A stretch of DNA of 64,000 nt from Vitrella brassicaformis (lineage: Eukaryota; Sar; Vitrellaceae). Under the pieces are notes generated by a model. It did not search any database and was not told the DNA's origin. It saw nothing but the letters and a program-made list of their open reading frames with translations. Location of the stretch: contig CDMY01000130.1 of assembly GCA_001179505.1 (NCBI GenBank), forward strand, positions 17,404 through 81,403, given 5' to 3'. The translations under genes and the position numbers were made by a program. Below, one piece after another: positions 32,995 through 45,453 of this stretch; the first letter of the stretch is position 1; each line of letters begins with the position of its first letter.

Positions 32995-35026
32995 ATGATG
33001 AACCGCGGCTCGTTGACCCTTGCCCTGGTGGCTGTTGCACTGTGCTTCGCTGACCTGCCTGCACAGGCCGAACCGGCATCCGGCTCTCATCATGACTCCA
33101 CGGTCCGTACGGGGAGTGCGGTGTACATGTATCACCCATCACATCGTATGTGTGTCTTGCTGATGGTGTGCGCGTTTCATGCAGGACACCGCAACTGACG
33201 AACTGGTTGACGTCGGCATATTGGCGTTCTGTCGCAATGTGCTTGAAGACCCTGCCCAGCCTGGCGAGTATTTCTATGAGCTCAATAATCTGACCCCCGA
33301 CCGCCCCAAGCAGCGCGTCTACCTGCCTGATGAAGTCGTCCACGGCAGTGTCAAGTGAGGCCGCAACACAACACAGTTCTGTGTGCCACCAACTGAGATC
33401 TGTGATGTCTGCCCAGCTTCTACACCACAGACGAGCACGGCCGCAAAACACTATTTCCCAAGGGCGTGGCGCCAGCCGTGCGTCTGGCCGCCTGGGCATC
33501 CGGCTCTAATGACTCCGCCGTCACTCAAACGGTCGGTACGGGGCGGGCCGTGTATCATCCATCACATCGTATGTGTGTCTTGCTGACGGTGTGCGCGTGT
33601 CACGCAGAGCACCGCAACTGACAAACTGGATGACGTCGGCACGTTGGAGTTCTGTCGCAATGTGCTTGAAGACCCTGCCCAGCCTGGCGAGTATTTCTAT
33701 GTGCTCAACAGACTGATCTCCGACCGCCCCGAGGAGCGCGTCTACCTGCCGACCGATATCGCCCGCGCCAGTGTCCATTGTCAGCTAGATCATGTCACTG
33801 AGCGGCGCTGTCACAATCAATGGCCTGCTGTCTGATTTGTGCTCACACAGTCTACATAACGGACACGAGCGGCCGCACAACAATGTTGAAAAAAGGCGTG
33901 CTGCCAAATGAAGAGACGTACGACGACATTGGCTGCACCAACACACGACGGGCAGACGGGCTCAGATCGATTGTGCTTTGTGTGTGTCGTCTTGTTGCCA
34001 GTGAGGGTGTGGCCAACAAAGGCGGCGTCACTGCACTGCAAGACCGGCAGGACGAGGGCTCATCATCATCATCATCATCATCATCATCGCTCGATGCCGC
34101 CATTCAGAGCCTCCAGAGCCGAGTGAGCGATCTCCAGGGTCTCCAGGAACGAGTGAACAATCTCGAGCAGCAGCTGGCCAAGGTGGGGGCCCTCTCCAGG
34201 GAGGCTGACGGCAATCTCGAGCAGCAGCTGGCCAAGGTTGGGGCGCTGTCCAGGGAGGCTGATGCGATGTTGGGTAAGGGGCTTCTCAGGCTAGGGCAGA
34301 GGGATGCTGAGACCGCTCCGGCCGTTGAGCAGGTCCGTCCATCCACACGGCCAGGCAGGCAGGCAGGCAGGCAGGCAGACAGGGGGTGTGGTGTGTCATG
34401 CATGCCTGGGTGACATCCATCGTGTCGTGTTGGTTGTGATGCAGGCCTCGTCACTGGCTGCGTCCTTCCATGTCCTGAAAGCGCGAGTGGGAGATCTGGA
34501 ACACCAAGTGTCCAACGTCGCGACGTCACTTGGGGAGGTGTACCTCAACAGTCTTTCACTTGGGGACGAGGCGGGTGCTCAGAAGGCCCCTCCGGCTGGC
34601 GAGGGTTATCCTCCGGATGTCAAAGCCACCACCACAACTCCACCACCTCCAACCACCACAACTCCACCACCTCCAACCACCACGGAGCAACCGACGACGA
34701 CCACCGCTGCCACCACTGAGCCGGCAACGACGACTGAGCCACCCACCACAACGGGTATGTCCTAAGCAAGACACTGCTGACTGACACCTGGCTGCTTGGT
34801 GTTTTGCTGGTATCCTGCAGACGAACCTGAGGAGCCTGAGAAGCCCGAAGAGCCCGAGAAGCCTGAGAAGCCCTATAATGAAGACAAGGCGGCCTCAGGG
34901 GGGCTGAGGGGTGCAGTGGAGCCGTCTGCTGTCGCGCACACCATCAATGCGACCTCCTCCTACCTCGAGAGAGCGTACCAGGGCCTCAAGTCGCTCAAGG
35001 CCTACCTGGGCCTGGGTGGCAACTGA
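32995..35026 (+). CDS. Secreted protein with tandemly duplicated domain, coiled coil and Thr/Pro linker
   Basis: Eight exons, 32995-33102, 33185-33354, 33417-33531, 33608-33779, 33851-33917, 34002-34332, 34445-34754 and 34821-35026, give 492 residues in one phase. Order: signal peptide (LTLALVAVALCFADLPAQA); two copies of a domain (FCRNVLEDPAQPGEYFY, DRPxxRVYLP, FYxTDxxGR) encoded by exons 2-3 and 4-5; a poly-Ser tract (about 11 TCA codons); a coiled coil with LQSRVSDLQGLQERVNNLEQ and a repeated NLEQQLAKVGALSREAD; a Thr/Pro-rich mucin-like stretch; an acidic EEPEKPEEPEKPEKP segment; and an amphipathic tail (ERAYQGLKSLKAYLGL). It is probably an extracellular or surface protein. The domain itself is unknown to me. 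It shares its signal peptide-plus-PTTT-linker style with the gene at 15-16.6 kb, without clear homology. Confidence 0.75.
33076..33917 (+). repeat. Tandem duplication of two exons and their introns (period about 423 bp)
   Basis: Copy 1 (33076-33495) and copy 2 (33496-33917) align from GCATCCGGCTCT onward. The intron copies (33103-33184 and 33532-33607) are nearly as alike as the exons, sharing CATCACATCGTATGTGTGTC and the surrounding bases. Similar divergence in introns and exons points to a recent segmental duplication. Confidence 0.9.
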
Positions 35027-36094
35027 CTGACAGACAGACGACACGGGCACACCTAATACCACCTGATACTAGTTAACTAGTCGGAGGGGTGTGCGCGTGT
35101 GTGTGTGGGGGGGGGGGTCTTTGTGAATGTGTTGATGCATTGCATGTCACTGCATGTCGGTTGGCTGAGAATTTTCCCTGCGCGAGGGTGACCACCGTGA
35201 CCGCCGAAGACGCGTGGGTGATGGCTCTCTTGCAGGTTGTTTCCTTGTTTGTCCGCTGGCTGAGCAATTCATAGATCGAATGGTTTGTGGCTGGCTGCCT
35301 GGTTGTCTGTCGATAACGATGCGATTGTGGGCTGCGTGCCGGGGAGGGGAGGGTCCGCAGGTAGAGAAGGCTGAACGTTGTTGTGAGGCATCCGTGCAGT
35401 TAGCTAGCTAGTCGTCACGGTCCACTAGTGGTGTTTTATTCTTGTGCTGTCTGTACCAAGTGCGTCCAGTCGCTGTGTACAGGAATGGAAGACTGAGGAG
35501 TGACTGAGTGAGAGAGTGCATCCACCTAGTGCAGTGCATCCACGTAGCGAGCGGTATTTTGTGTATATGTGTGGGTCAAGAGTAGGGCAGTCGCGCTAAT
35601 CGGTGTGCGCGGGAGCGAGTGAGGGATGCATCGGCGAGGTACGTGTGCGTGTTTGCATGGGGGCTGTATCCAATCTCATACATGTACACATCGATGACAA
35701 CCGGGATGCCATGGGAAGACACACACGGGCGCAAGGATGAAAATTACCATCGCACTCATTCGCCTCAGTGCAATGGTTTTTCGGATTCTCGACGTGGGGA
35801 CGTCACATTTGTTGATCCGAAGTCATGCATCACACACACACACACACACACGAATTCATGTATCAGTCACGCCTTGGCACTTGCTGTGTCTCCCACACTC
35901 ACACCACGCCACACTCGTTGGCATTCTCATCGGTCTGGGCAGCTACCACCTGCCCCTGCCCCTGGTCTCGCCGCTGTGTGTGTACATGTTGCCAGGCCCC
36001 CCATGAGACAAACGGTGCGACTCCTCTGTCAACACGATGGGCGGCCACCTGTGTGTACAGACACACGCAACAGACACGGGATGAGTGTCAGCCC
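35027..36094. other. Convergent spacer of 1.1 kb
   Basis: This segment separates two genes whose 3' ends face each other. It contains TAGTTAACTAGT (a short palindrome near 35070), a G run with GTGT at 35090-35118, and (CA)n at 35828-35850. No coding or RNA gene is seen. Confidence 0.5.
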
Positions 36095-37725
36095 CTATTT
36101 TGTCCCGATCTCTGCGTACCAGTCTTGGTCGCACACATTGCCTGCGCCGTCTTCTGCATGTCGGTCGTCGCTCACGGCCTCCTGTCTCTGTGTGAGGGAG
36201 ATCAGCGAATGCAGCTCCGGGCTGTGCGACAGCCCACACTGCGCCAAGATCGATAAACGCCCGACGGATGCGCGGACACAAGGCGGGGAGTGGCATTCTG
36301 TTCCGCATTTTTCATTCACTCGCCCACTCACCCGTTTGTATGCGTCGATGAGGGCCGTGTAGAGCCGCATTGGCAGGCGGATCCGCGTCGCCGCAGCATG
36401 GGTCATCAAGTGATAACCTACACCGCACATGGTCATGTCGATACGCATGGTCTGTGTTGGTGACTGTCTCGACGTATGTATGTACCGAGTTCTAGGTTTT
36501 GCTTCTGGATGCATCCGTCCATGAGGGTGGCGTAGAGGCTGTGGGTGACGTAGGCGCCGAGAGGTGTCGACTGCAGCGACAGGAACAACTGAATCGACCA
36601 ACACACAAAAGAGGGAGGCACAGAGACATACACGGCTCAATATGTATGTGGGTGGATGCATTTCGGCGTGACGCTCTCCATCCATGTGTGTCTACCCCCA
36701 TTGCGTCTTTGAGGAGTCCGCACTGGACCAAGCCCTGTCAACACGTTGCGCAACGGAAAGTGTCACGTTGCGCATCTATCAGCCCTGCAGAGGCCATATA
36801 TACATACATACATACTTGTACGGCGCTTTCGTAGAAGTGAATGTCAGGTGTGACGGCCTGGTCTTGCTTCATGCTGTCCACCACCTAAAGCATGAAGTGA
36901 ACACCAAGCAAGGTACACGAAAACATACACGAAAGCACACACCTAGGTGTACCTTTGCGACGCCTTGTCCGTCGCCCGCATTGGCGTACGCTTTGATGAG
37001 GGCCGTGTAGGTCAGCACAGACGGCGGGATGGACGAGGCAGACATCTCGGACAACACCTAAACACACCCATGGGTCGGTACCCACAACACACACGCCCTG
37101 GTCGCTTACCGTCTTGGCCATTCCGATATCACCGCACCTCGCGCACGCGAGCAGCAGGCCGTCGACCACGGCCAGCAGGTCAACCGTGTTCACGGGAGTG
37201 ATGCACCGCCGCATCTCCGCAAACGAAGATAGAGACGCATCCAGCTGCCCTGAGAGAGCGTAAGCCTGCACGCATGACGGGACACACGCATAATGCGTAC
37301 ATGGGAATGCCGCATCATGTGTGTATGCTTGTGTCTCAATGAGGTAGGTGTACGTGCCTTGCACATGATCAGATGTGTGGTGGCGTTTGGCCGGACACGA
37401 TCGCGCTTCATCATGCCCAGCAGCTTGCGCGCGTGCTGCATGTCGTTGCATCGCGCGGATGCGTCGATGCACAGGTTGTGGGTGAGCACATCGGCTTTCA
37501 GCCCCATCTCACGCATCTCATCCACCAACTGCAGGAGCATACGCGCATATGATATGTGCGGATGTGCAGATTGTGTGCGACACTGACTGACCTGCATGCA
37601 TCTGTCGAGGCGTCCCATCCCGCCCTCCATCTTTATCAGGGCGTTGTACACGCGGCCGTTGCCCACCACACGCCGCCCCTGCATCTCTTGAAACAAAGCA
37701 ACAGCCGTCTCGTCTGCATTGGCTG

Positions 37726-37756
<31 letters not shown>

Positions 37757-40700
37757 AACATACAATACACATTCACCGTGATGATATCTGTCTCTGTTGA
37801 AAGCAGAGGCCACATCCCACCTTCGACAGCTCCCCAGATGAGGTTGGAGTAGATGAGGCTGTCGGTCAGCAGACCAGAGGCCTCCAACTCGTCTTTCAAC
37901 GCAAGAGCGCGCGGCAATGTGACAGGCGACAGAACATACGCCTGTCACCGATTGACCCACCAGACAGAGAGGCGAATGTTTAAAGTCCTCTCTGGCGGAT
38001 TCAGTTACTTTGATGAGTATGGAGTAGGTGACGATGGATGACGGTGTGATGCCCGCGTCGAGCATGCGGTTGAAGACCTCCTCGGCCCTGTCGACCTTCC
38101 CAAACGTCACGCACGCATCCATCAACGACGCAAATAACACCTGCACGATCGAAACAGAACCATATACACTTCTCTCCCTATGTGTGTGTGAGAGAGAAAG
38201 AGAGAGGGAGAGTATGTTTGTTTACCTCGTCGGGCATGATGTTTTGCCTCCGCATGTCCTCCAGGCACTGGAAGCCCTTGGTCAGGTGCTCATTCTCACT
38301 GCCAGGATGTGATGACGTGTGCCTGCAGATACAAAGGGATGATGTATGCACACGCTCACAGAGTGGGACACATTTGAACTTGCTTGTATATTTTGAGGCC
38401 TTTGATGAGTGTCGAGTAGGTGACGCTGTCAGGAGACACGCCCTGGGCCTTCATCGTCTCCAGCAGCTGCCACGCACCTTCACACAGGCACACATACACA
38501 CAATATGCAGACACCTGCATGTGTGTCCTTGCTTGTTTTATATATGTGTGTACTTTCGACTTGTTTGGCCTTGACGCATCCGCACATGAGTGAGTTGTAC
38601 GTCACCACGTCGGGCTCGATGCCCTCTTGCTGCATCGTCCCCAGCAAGTCAAACGCACGATCCAAACTCTGCAGACATGTACGCACACAAATACACAAAC
38701 GGATACGTTTGCGTACGTTTGGGTGTAGTGAAGGTGTGTAAGAGCCAAGTCACTGACCCCGTTGGTGTAGTGTGCGCGCATCATGATGTTGTACGTCAGC
38801 CGAGAGGGCTTCACCTGCACAGTTGCACACAGGCACAATCCAGAAGATGCACACGTGACGTGCACATCGACACAAATCCAGTGAGTGCGTGCATGTGTGC
38901 AGGCAGGGCTGTAGTACGCTTTTCTCCTTCATGCGCTCGAACAGCTCGATGGCTCTGTGCGGCTGCCGGCAGTGTATGCACACGTCCAGCAGACAGTTGT
39001 ACATACCGCTGTCAGGCGTCCGGCCCAAACTGACACGACACGCACACACACCAACACCACAACAAACGTAAGTATGAGCTCAAACCACGGAAACCCTGTT
39101 ACCCCTACACTACATACCTTTCCCAGACTTGGAAGATGCCCTCTGCCTTTTCCGCCTCGCCGATCTGTCCGGCGCACCGCATGAGTGTCATGAAGGAGGA
39201 GATGCTGGGTGAGGGATCGTGCAGCCATGGCCGAGGGTCGCACAACAACTGAAGGACAGACACGCGAGACAGACAGAACGGAGTCACATGGATGCTTCTC
39301 ATCTTTGTCTGTCGGTGTGATGGGTGCATGCATTCACGAACCCACCTTAGCAGCGTCTCTTTTGCGGCCCACTTCCACCAGTTTGGACACCAGCAGCGTG
39401 CAGATGTTCAGATTGGCAAAGCCTGAAGAGACGAAAAAGCTGTGCCCGTGTCTGGCGTCCATGTCTCTAGTTGAAATGCGGACGTACCTCGCTCGTTCAT
39501 TTCTGCGAACCACCTCATGGCGTCGTCGAGCCGCTCGCGATACGTCAGGTTGCGCACCAGCTGGGCGTAGAGGGCCAGAGACGCCTTGTTGGACTGACGC
39601 GCCTCCTGCACAGCACACAGCACACAGCACACATACGTCACGTGCGCTTGGTCGGTTGTTTTGAAGGGTCACCTGGAACGTCTGGAAGACCCTCTGCATG
39701 TTGCCCGTGGCGAAGTACAGCTCAAGCATCGATATGTAGAAGGGGGTCGACAGATCCATTTTCAATGACAACATGTCTGCACAGCCATAGACACATACAT
39801 TTGTGTGTGTGGGTGAGTGTACGTGGGCAATTTTCTTCTTCGCTTCTTCGTTTTTCTGTTTCCGTGAGTGCCTCCGCTCGACTCACCCTGTTTCAGCTCT
39901 TCGACACGGCGCACTTGTTTCCTGCTGGCGTAGAGCTTCACCAGCAGATAATACGAATACTCGTCAAGCGGCAAATCTGACCAAACACAGCCGGTGCACA
40001 TGACACGGAGGAAATCTGAGTGCCTTCCTGTCTCGTCCTGACTGTTCTGCCAGCTCTGCTGCACGATCATCTCAGCCTTGCGCAGATCTCCAGTCTCCAT
40101 GGCAACCTGCGTCGCAGACACAGAGGATACAAGGCCCAACTATGCTCAAGCACGCAAGCTCACTTTGAGCATGAGGTTTCGTTTGCTGATTGCCGTGAAG
40201 GTGTCAGACTCCTTCGCCTCGGTCACCAGCTGGTACATCTTCTCACACGGCATCGGGTGGCTGCCCCTCGTGTCACCGCTCACCTGAGGAAGCCAGTCAG
40301 TTAGCGCATGCAGACAAAGATGCACACACACGTGTGCATGCGATTCATAGACATGGACACGTACACACGTGGATGCTTACGGAGTCCATGGATGGCTGCG
40401 ATGGCGTGGTGAGCAGTGCAGTGGTGTCCTCTCCCTCTGACGTCCGCTGCCCGTCATTGTCCTTCGACCGGCCGCCGCGGACCACCTCTGGCCCTGTCGA
40501 CGCGAAACACACATTCGGAGGGATTCCTCTGGACACACGTATGTTTGGTTGGTGGTACCGGCGGCCTTGATCGGGTCGAATCCAGGGGGAGGGAAGGGAC
40601 TCGGAACAGTGAAGGAGGGATCGATCTGAGTGCCTGTTGGCAAGGAGGGAGAAGACACGCATGTCTCGATGAGTGCATGTGCGTATCCTTGTCTGCAACG

Positions 40701-42199
40701 GACCTGATCGCGCTGTCACCTCACGTATGACGTACTGGTACAGCCGCGTGCTCGCCACGCCGCGCTCGCCAGCCTCCTGCACACAGGCACAGATACTCAT
40801 ATTCGCAGATGAAAAGACGGTCCAATATGATGCGATGCAAGTGGCATGCGGACCTTGAGGAACTCCTCCGCCATTTTCTTTTCGTTTGAGTTGATCGAGC
40901 ACTTGATGAGCGACTCATAGAAGTGCTCAGTCGGTGGCAGGGGGGGCATCCGATGAGAGGATATGCCCTGCGCACATACAGGAATACGCAGAAAAGTGTC
41001 GTGATAGATGGACATCCACATTATCTGTGTTTGTCTGTGTATGTGTGAATCCCACCTTGACCATGGTGGCGAACTCGAGCCGGTCGGTGTTGCCCAGGGT
41101 GATCGTCAGGCGATACACTACATCGGCATCAACTTGCAACAACAACGCTGAGGCAGAACAGAGGCAAAAGTGATGTCTCTCTCGGATACTTTTCGTGCAT
41201 TCATACCATCTGCAGGGCAAAGGGGCGTCTCCCCGGTGATGAGATGGCTGACCACATGCATGAGGATCCACCCAACACACAAGCCATCGCCCCTTGCCTT
41301 CAGGCACGCGTTCACGAGCAGCACCGCCACCCCCCACGCCTCATGCCCCCCCTCGCCCCCGTCCAGATACCCACACACGTCACGTTTCGTCAACAGAAGC
41401 GTCAGGGCATCCAGCAGCTGACGCAGGGCATCAGCGTCGAGAGGCCCGGAGGGGAACTGCATACCGGTCGCGTCGCTGTCTCTGTCTTTGTTGAGGAATA
41501 TGCCGGTGCCAGTTGGAATCTTCTTGGACTGCAGGATGGTAGCGTTGACTAGCAGTATCCACCACTCGACGGCAAACGATGGGCTCGGAAGCATCGATTG
41601 TCCTGTGCTCTAAACCGATCACATAAGCAATCAGAGCATTGGGTCATGTGAAGCTTAGTCTCTGTGGGGCTCACCGTAGTGAGTGTTGCGATGGAGTTCC
41701 ACAGCCGCCAGAGCTCCTCCACCCGGCCCTCACGCAACAGCCGCTGGCCGTCCCTGACCCAGCAAAGCGACAAGGCCCCCGAACTCATATCAACTACCTG
41801 CATACACTCAGCACACGAGGAGGAGACACACAATCCTGTGGCTCACGAAGACCGACCTATCTGTGTGAACACTCACCTCGTCCCGAGCAACGAAGTCATG
41901 GTTGTTGCTCAAGCTAGTGGCTCCTTGGTCATGGCCGTGGATCGACGCTGCTGCCGCACAAGCGTCGTCCTTATGTCGTGCCTCAGGCTTTTGGCCTGGC
42001 TGCTGCGGCTCGTGCGCTCCCCGTCTGTTGCAGAGAGAGAGGAGACAGGTGAGGGGCCACGAGAGCACCGCCATGATAGTCTCGTCCGCATACATCCTGC
42101 GGCACATGTAGAGCTGCACACACACAGAAGGAGGGCGCCCGAAAAAGAGTGCGGATTCATTCTTAAGGCCTTCCATTCCTCACCGCTAGGCAGCAGCAT
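36095..42199 (-). CDS. Pentatricopeptide repeat (PPR) protein, about 30 exons
   Basis: A long string of short exons, each ending in standard splice sites, runs from the ATG at 42199 to the stop at 36095 and encodes about 1,200 residues. PPR helices recur in the C-terminal two thirds, for example GIEPDVVTYNSLMCG (near 38600), GVSPDSVTYSTLIKGLK (38430), GITPSSIVTYSILIKV (38030), LTHNLCIDAS with RVRPNATTHLIMCK (37430), PSVLTYTALIKAYANAG (37000) and RLYTALIDAYKR (36370). The N-terminal third (FVARDE, then WVRDGQRLLREGRVEELWRLW, and a large exon at about 41590-41210) is less repeat-like. PPR proteins bind single-stranded RNA in organelles, one base per repeat, and act in RNA processing, editing or translation. 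Most introns fall between repeats. I checked the first three and the last junction in detail; central exon edges are approximate, and no targeting peptide is obvious. Confidence 0.8.
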
Positions 42200-42527
42200 T
42201 GCGTAATGATGAGAATCTGGACGCACTCGGTGAGGATACCGGAATAGCTGCCGCTCAGAAATCGCCACCAGTCCATCATCATCATCCCTATTCACCACCA
42301 AGGGACTTAAATCCTCAGGGGAACGCCGTTAAAGCAGAAACGCCGACGAATACGTGTACATGGGTGGGCTGCTGTATGGGGAAGGCGCTGTGAAGCTGTT
42401 CTGCAACGCAATTCTGCTCGTCTTGGGTCTCAGTGAAAGAGGAGGAAGACGGAAGGCTTCAGAGTCTCAGGCGCTTCTGCACTGCAGAGGAGGCAGGGAA
42501 CAAGACAAGGGATGGAAAAGGAGCTCA
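42200..42527. promoter_or_regulatory. Divergent spacer between PPR and kinase-like genes
   Basis: This 328-bp spacer lies between opposed starts. It has a CATCATCATC run near 42275 and ACGCCGTTAAAGC at 42323-42335. Bidirectional promoter function is inferred. Confidence 0.4.
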
Positions 42528-45453
42528 ATGGCAGATAGAGGCGCCACGGGGGGCAAGAAAGCCCGGAAAACGTGTACCGTTTGGGGGAATGAGGGAGCGA
42601 AAAATGCCAAATGGAAAAATGATGGGACCATGAAGAGGTAAAGGTTCTGCGTAGAGCTGCATGGCTCATCGTTTGCTTGTGCTTGACAACGATCAGTCCA
42701 CCGTAACGGTTTGCTTCTGTTGGTTGTGCGCGGTGTAGGTACGAGGCAGAGTTCGACGAGGTGAAGGTGTGTTTGGTTCATGCAAGAGGGGGGCAAGGTT
42801 TGATGTCTGTGCAGTGCACACGGCGTGTGTGTTTTATGCAGGTGCTCGGCAAGGGCAGTCAGGGGAAGGCGGTGTTGCTGCAGGTCAACGAAACTCGCTC
42901 TCAGAGCATAGCGTCTCCTCTCAGTGAGTACTTGTGCTTTGCAGAGAATAGCCACTGGCGAGTACCTGGTCGGCAAGAGGATTGTGACCAAGCTGGAGAG
43001 AAAAGACAAGACCAAATGCATTCAAGAGGTGAGCAACACAGAGACCAAGTGATTGATCAAGTGCCCCTTGTATCAAGTGCCCCTCGTGTCGCACACCTTT
43101 CCAGATTCAGCTGATGCAGCGTCTAAAGCATCCCCTCTTGGCTGCTTATCAAGGTGCCTTGTATCTTTCTGACGATGAATTGGTTATACTGATGAAGTAC
43201 TACCCTGGTCGGCAAAGAGACACATTCAAATCAAGCAAACACTTTCTCTTTCTCGTGCTCTGATCAGGGGGGAACATGGCCACTCTCATATACAACAGGA
43301 CCGAGCCATTCTTGGAGTCTCAGGTGTTGAATTATGTCACGCAGCTTCTGATCGCGCTCGAGTTCATTCACAATCACAAAGTCATCCATCGGAATGTGAA
43401 ACCATCGAATGTCTTCGTCTCGCAGAATGACAATGTTGGCAAGGCAGAAAAGACAGATAGAGAGTTGTGCAGTCATTATGGTGTGCGTTCTTTTCCTTTC
43501 TGTAATGCAGATATGCCTTGGTGACTTGGGCGTGTCTCGTCAGCTCGAGTCAACAGGCAAGCCGGAAGCGTACTACGTCAGGTGTGGCACAGACATAGAG
43601 AGCAAGTGAAGAACGTACAGAATTCAATTGCTTGGTGTGTCAGCCCAGAGGTCTGCGAGGGAGGCCTGTATTCATTTGCGTCGGACATCTGGGGTGTTGG
43701 TGCAATTGCATGTGAGATGCTTACACTGGAGGTGCGCGCATCTCCGGTGCATTTGCACATGCGTTGAGTTGATACAAACAACGTGCCTTCCTTCAGAAAC
43801 CGTACGATTCCATTGCCGACATCATGAAATGCGAGACGCCACTGCACTTGCCTGATTCGGTGAATGACGGGACAATCAGCATGGATTGCGCCCGAGGGAC
43901 GACGCGTTGTTGATGGGTGTCAGGTGTCACCAGGAATGCACGCTCTCGTCCAGTAGGCGCTCTCTCCTTCTAGTGGACGCCGATGTGTCATGTTATGGGT
44001 ACTGACAGGTGTCTCATGCATCTTGACCCCAATCAAAGGCCCACAGCTAAGGCGCTGCTCGATCATCCACTCATTCTGCCATTCAGGCAAGTGCTTACCC
44101 TCTGGAAAGGTATGGGAAGCATGCAGTAATGGCCAACATTGCAACAGCATTGCACATTTTTCTACGTCATATAGTGTCCGACTATGTGGTGTCATGTCCA
44201 CTTGTTTCCAGACAAGCTTGACCGTTTGTCAAGTGATGATGCCCTGCAGTACGTGTCACAGACTGACGCAGCTGCACGGGAGGCAGCCTCTCACGCCTGC
44301 GACGCAGGGACAGTCGATTGGCAGCCAAGTAGAAGCGGAGACTCGCCCACACCTGCAAGACCACTGCAAGTGAGTAAGTCCCCATGATATGCTCATGAAG
44401 TGCATTGACTCTCTCCGTGTTTGTGTTCGTTTCTCTTAGCAAGCGAAAGAGGCCGTTGCGCGCTATGCAGCCCCTGCAGCTCTGCAGTCGCCTCCGAAGC
44501 ACTGGAGGGATTTCGCGACCAGCAGGGGCTCGTCCATGGCGGACGAGCTGCAGAGGAGCGGGAATGCAATGGGTGGGTGACAGATGATGCTGCCATCCTC
44601 TTGGCTGCGACACAACATGGGGTTTCTCTCCATTTCGCTGGACAGACAGTCCCACTGCGTGTCGCAGTAAGACTTCATCTGATGCTCATCCCGCTGATGC
44701 CACAGGCGTCCCACCACAATTGCGGACACAAAGGAGACACTCAAGCGCACCGCCAAAGAATGACAGCCAGGCGGTAAGTCCGCATCCACTAAGAGGTATA
44801 CATAAGCCAGCTGACCACGTGTCTCTTCCGCAGGATGGGTCATTGCAAAGGATAGTCGAGGGTGGTCTGCTCAATATGGAGAGCGTTGCAAATGCAACAC
44901 GGCCCCGCGGCAAGATAGATGTCATCAAAGATGTCGTTCTCAATGGCGAGCTCTCTGGATGGCATGATACTGCCGTGGACTTCTTAGGTATCCATACAGG
45001 GAGAAGAGAAGGAGCACTTACATCACTGACTCACTTGTCATGCAGTCTCTCCATACCCCTCTTCGCGTCCCCCCCGTCCCCCATCCGCCCCGCCACGCAC
45101 ACGATTCGACGACAAAAAGAAGAGACCGAAGAACAATCAATCACAAGAATGCACGGTGGGCATGTCGGCATGAGACATGAGACATGACGCATTTTCATTT
45201 CATTGTTCAGTCGCCGGTGTTGCGTCGCCAAGTCACGTCTGATACCGACGAGTCGCGTGTGCCTCACACCGCAGCACTCACGCCTCAAGAGATGATCCAG
45301 CTGCTCAAGAAGGGGCTGGGCATCATCGATGAAAACAGCAGGACGGGCAAAAGGAAGAGCGGTAGGAACAAGAAGAGAGAAAGGGCCGCATGCCCTTCTT
45401 CGTCGTCTAGCGCGTCGTCGTGTGTACGGGAGGAGGCGGAAGGGGATGCATGA
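42528..45453 (+). CDS. NEK-like protein kinase domain protein, probable pseudokinase (HRN in place of HRD)
   Basis: Seventeen exons, from 42528-42637 to 45211-45453, give 589 residues in one phase. Kinase landmarks in order: Gly loop VLGKGSQGKAVLL, a lysine in GKRIVTKLERK, helix C glutamate in CIQEIQLMQRLKHP, hinge YYPGGNMATLI, catalytic loop HRNVKPSNVF, GDLGVSRQL in the DFG position, VSPE in the APE position, SDIWGVGAIACEML and RPTAKALLDHPLI. The catalytic Asp of HRD is Asn and DFG is DLG, so phosphotransfer is probably lost or weak while the metal-binding Asp remains. The fold looks closest to NEK family kinases. The C-terminal half is disordered and basic, with GKRKSGRNKKRERA and a poly-Ser run. 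Intron 43577-43620 is only 44 nt. A scaffold or regulatory role is inferred. Confidence 0.8.

Noticed and set aside
34055-34090. Antisense-frame poly-His run and plus-strand His run
   Set aside because: Both are alternative frames of the (TCA)n poly-Ser tract in the duplicated-domain gene.
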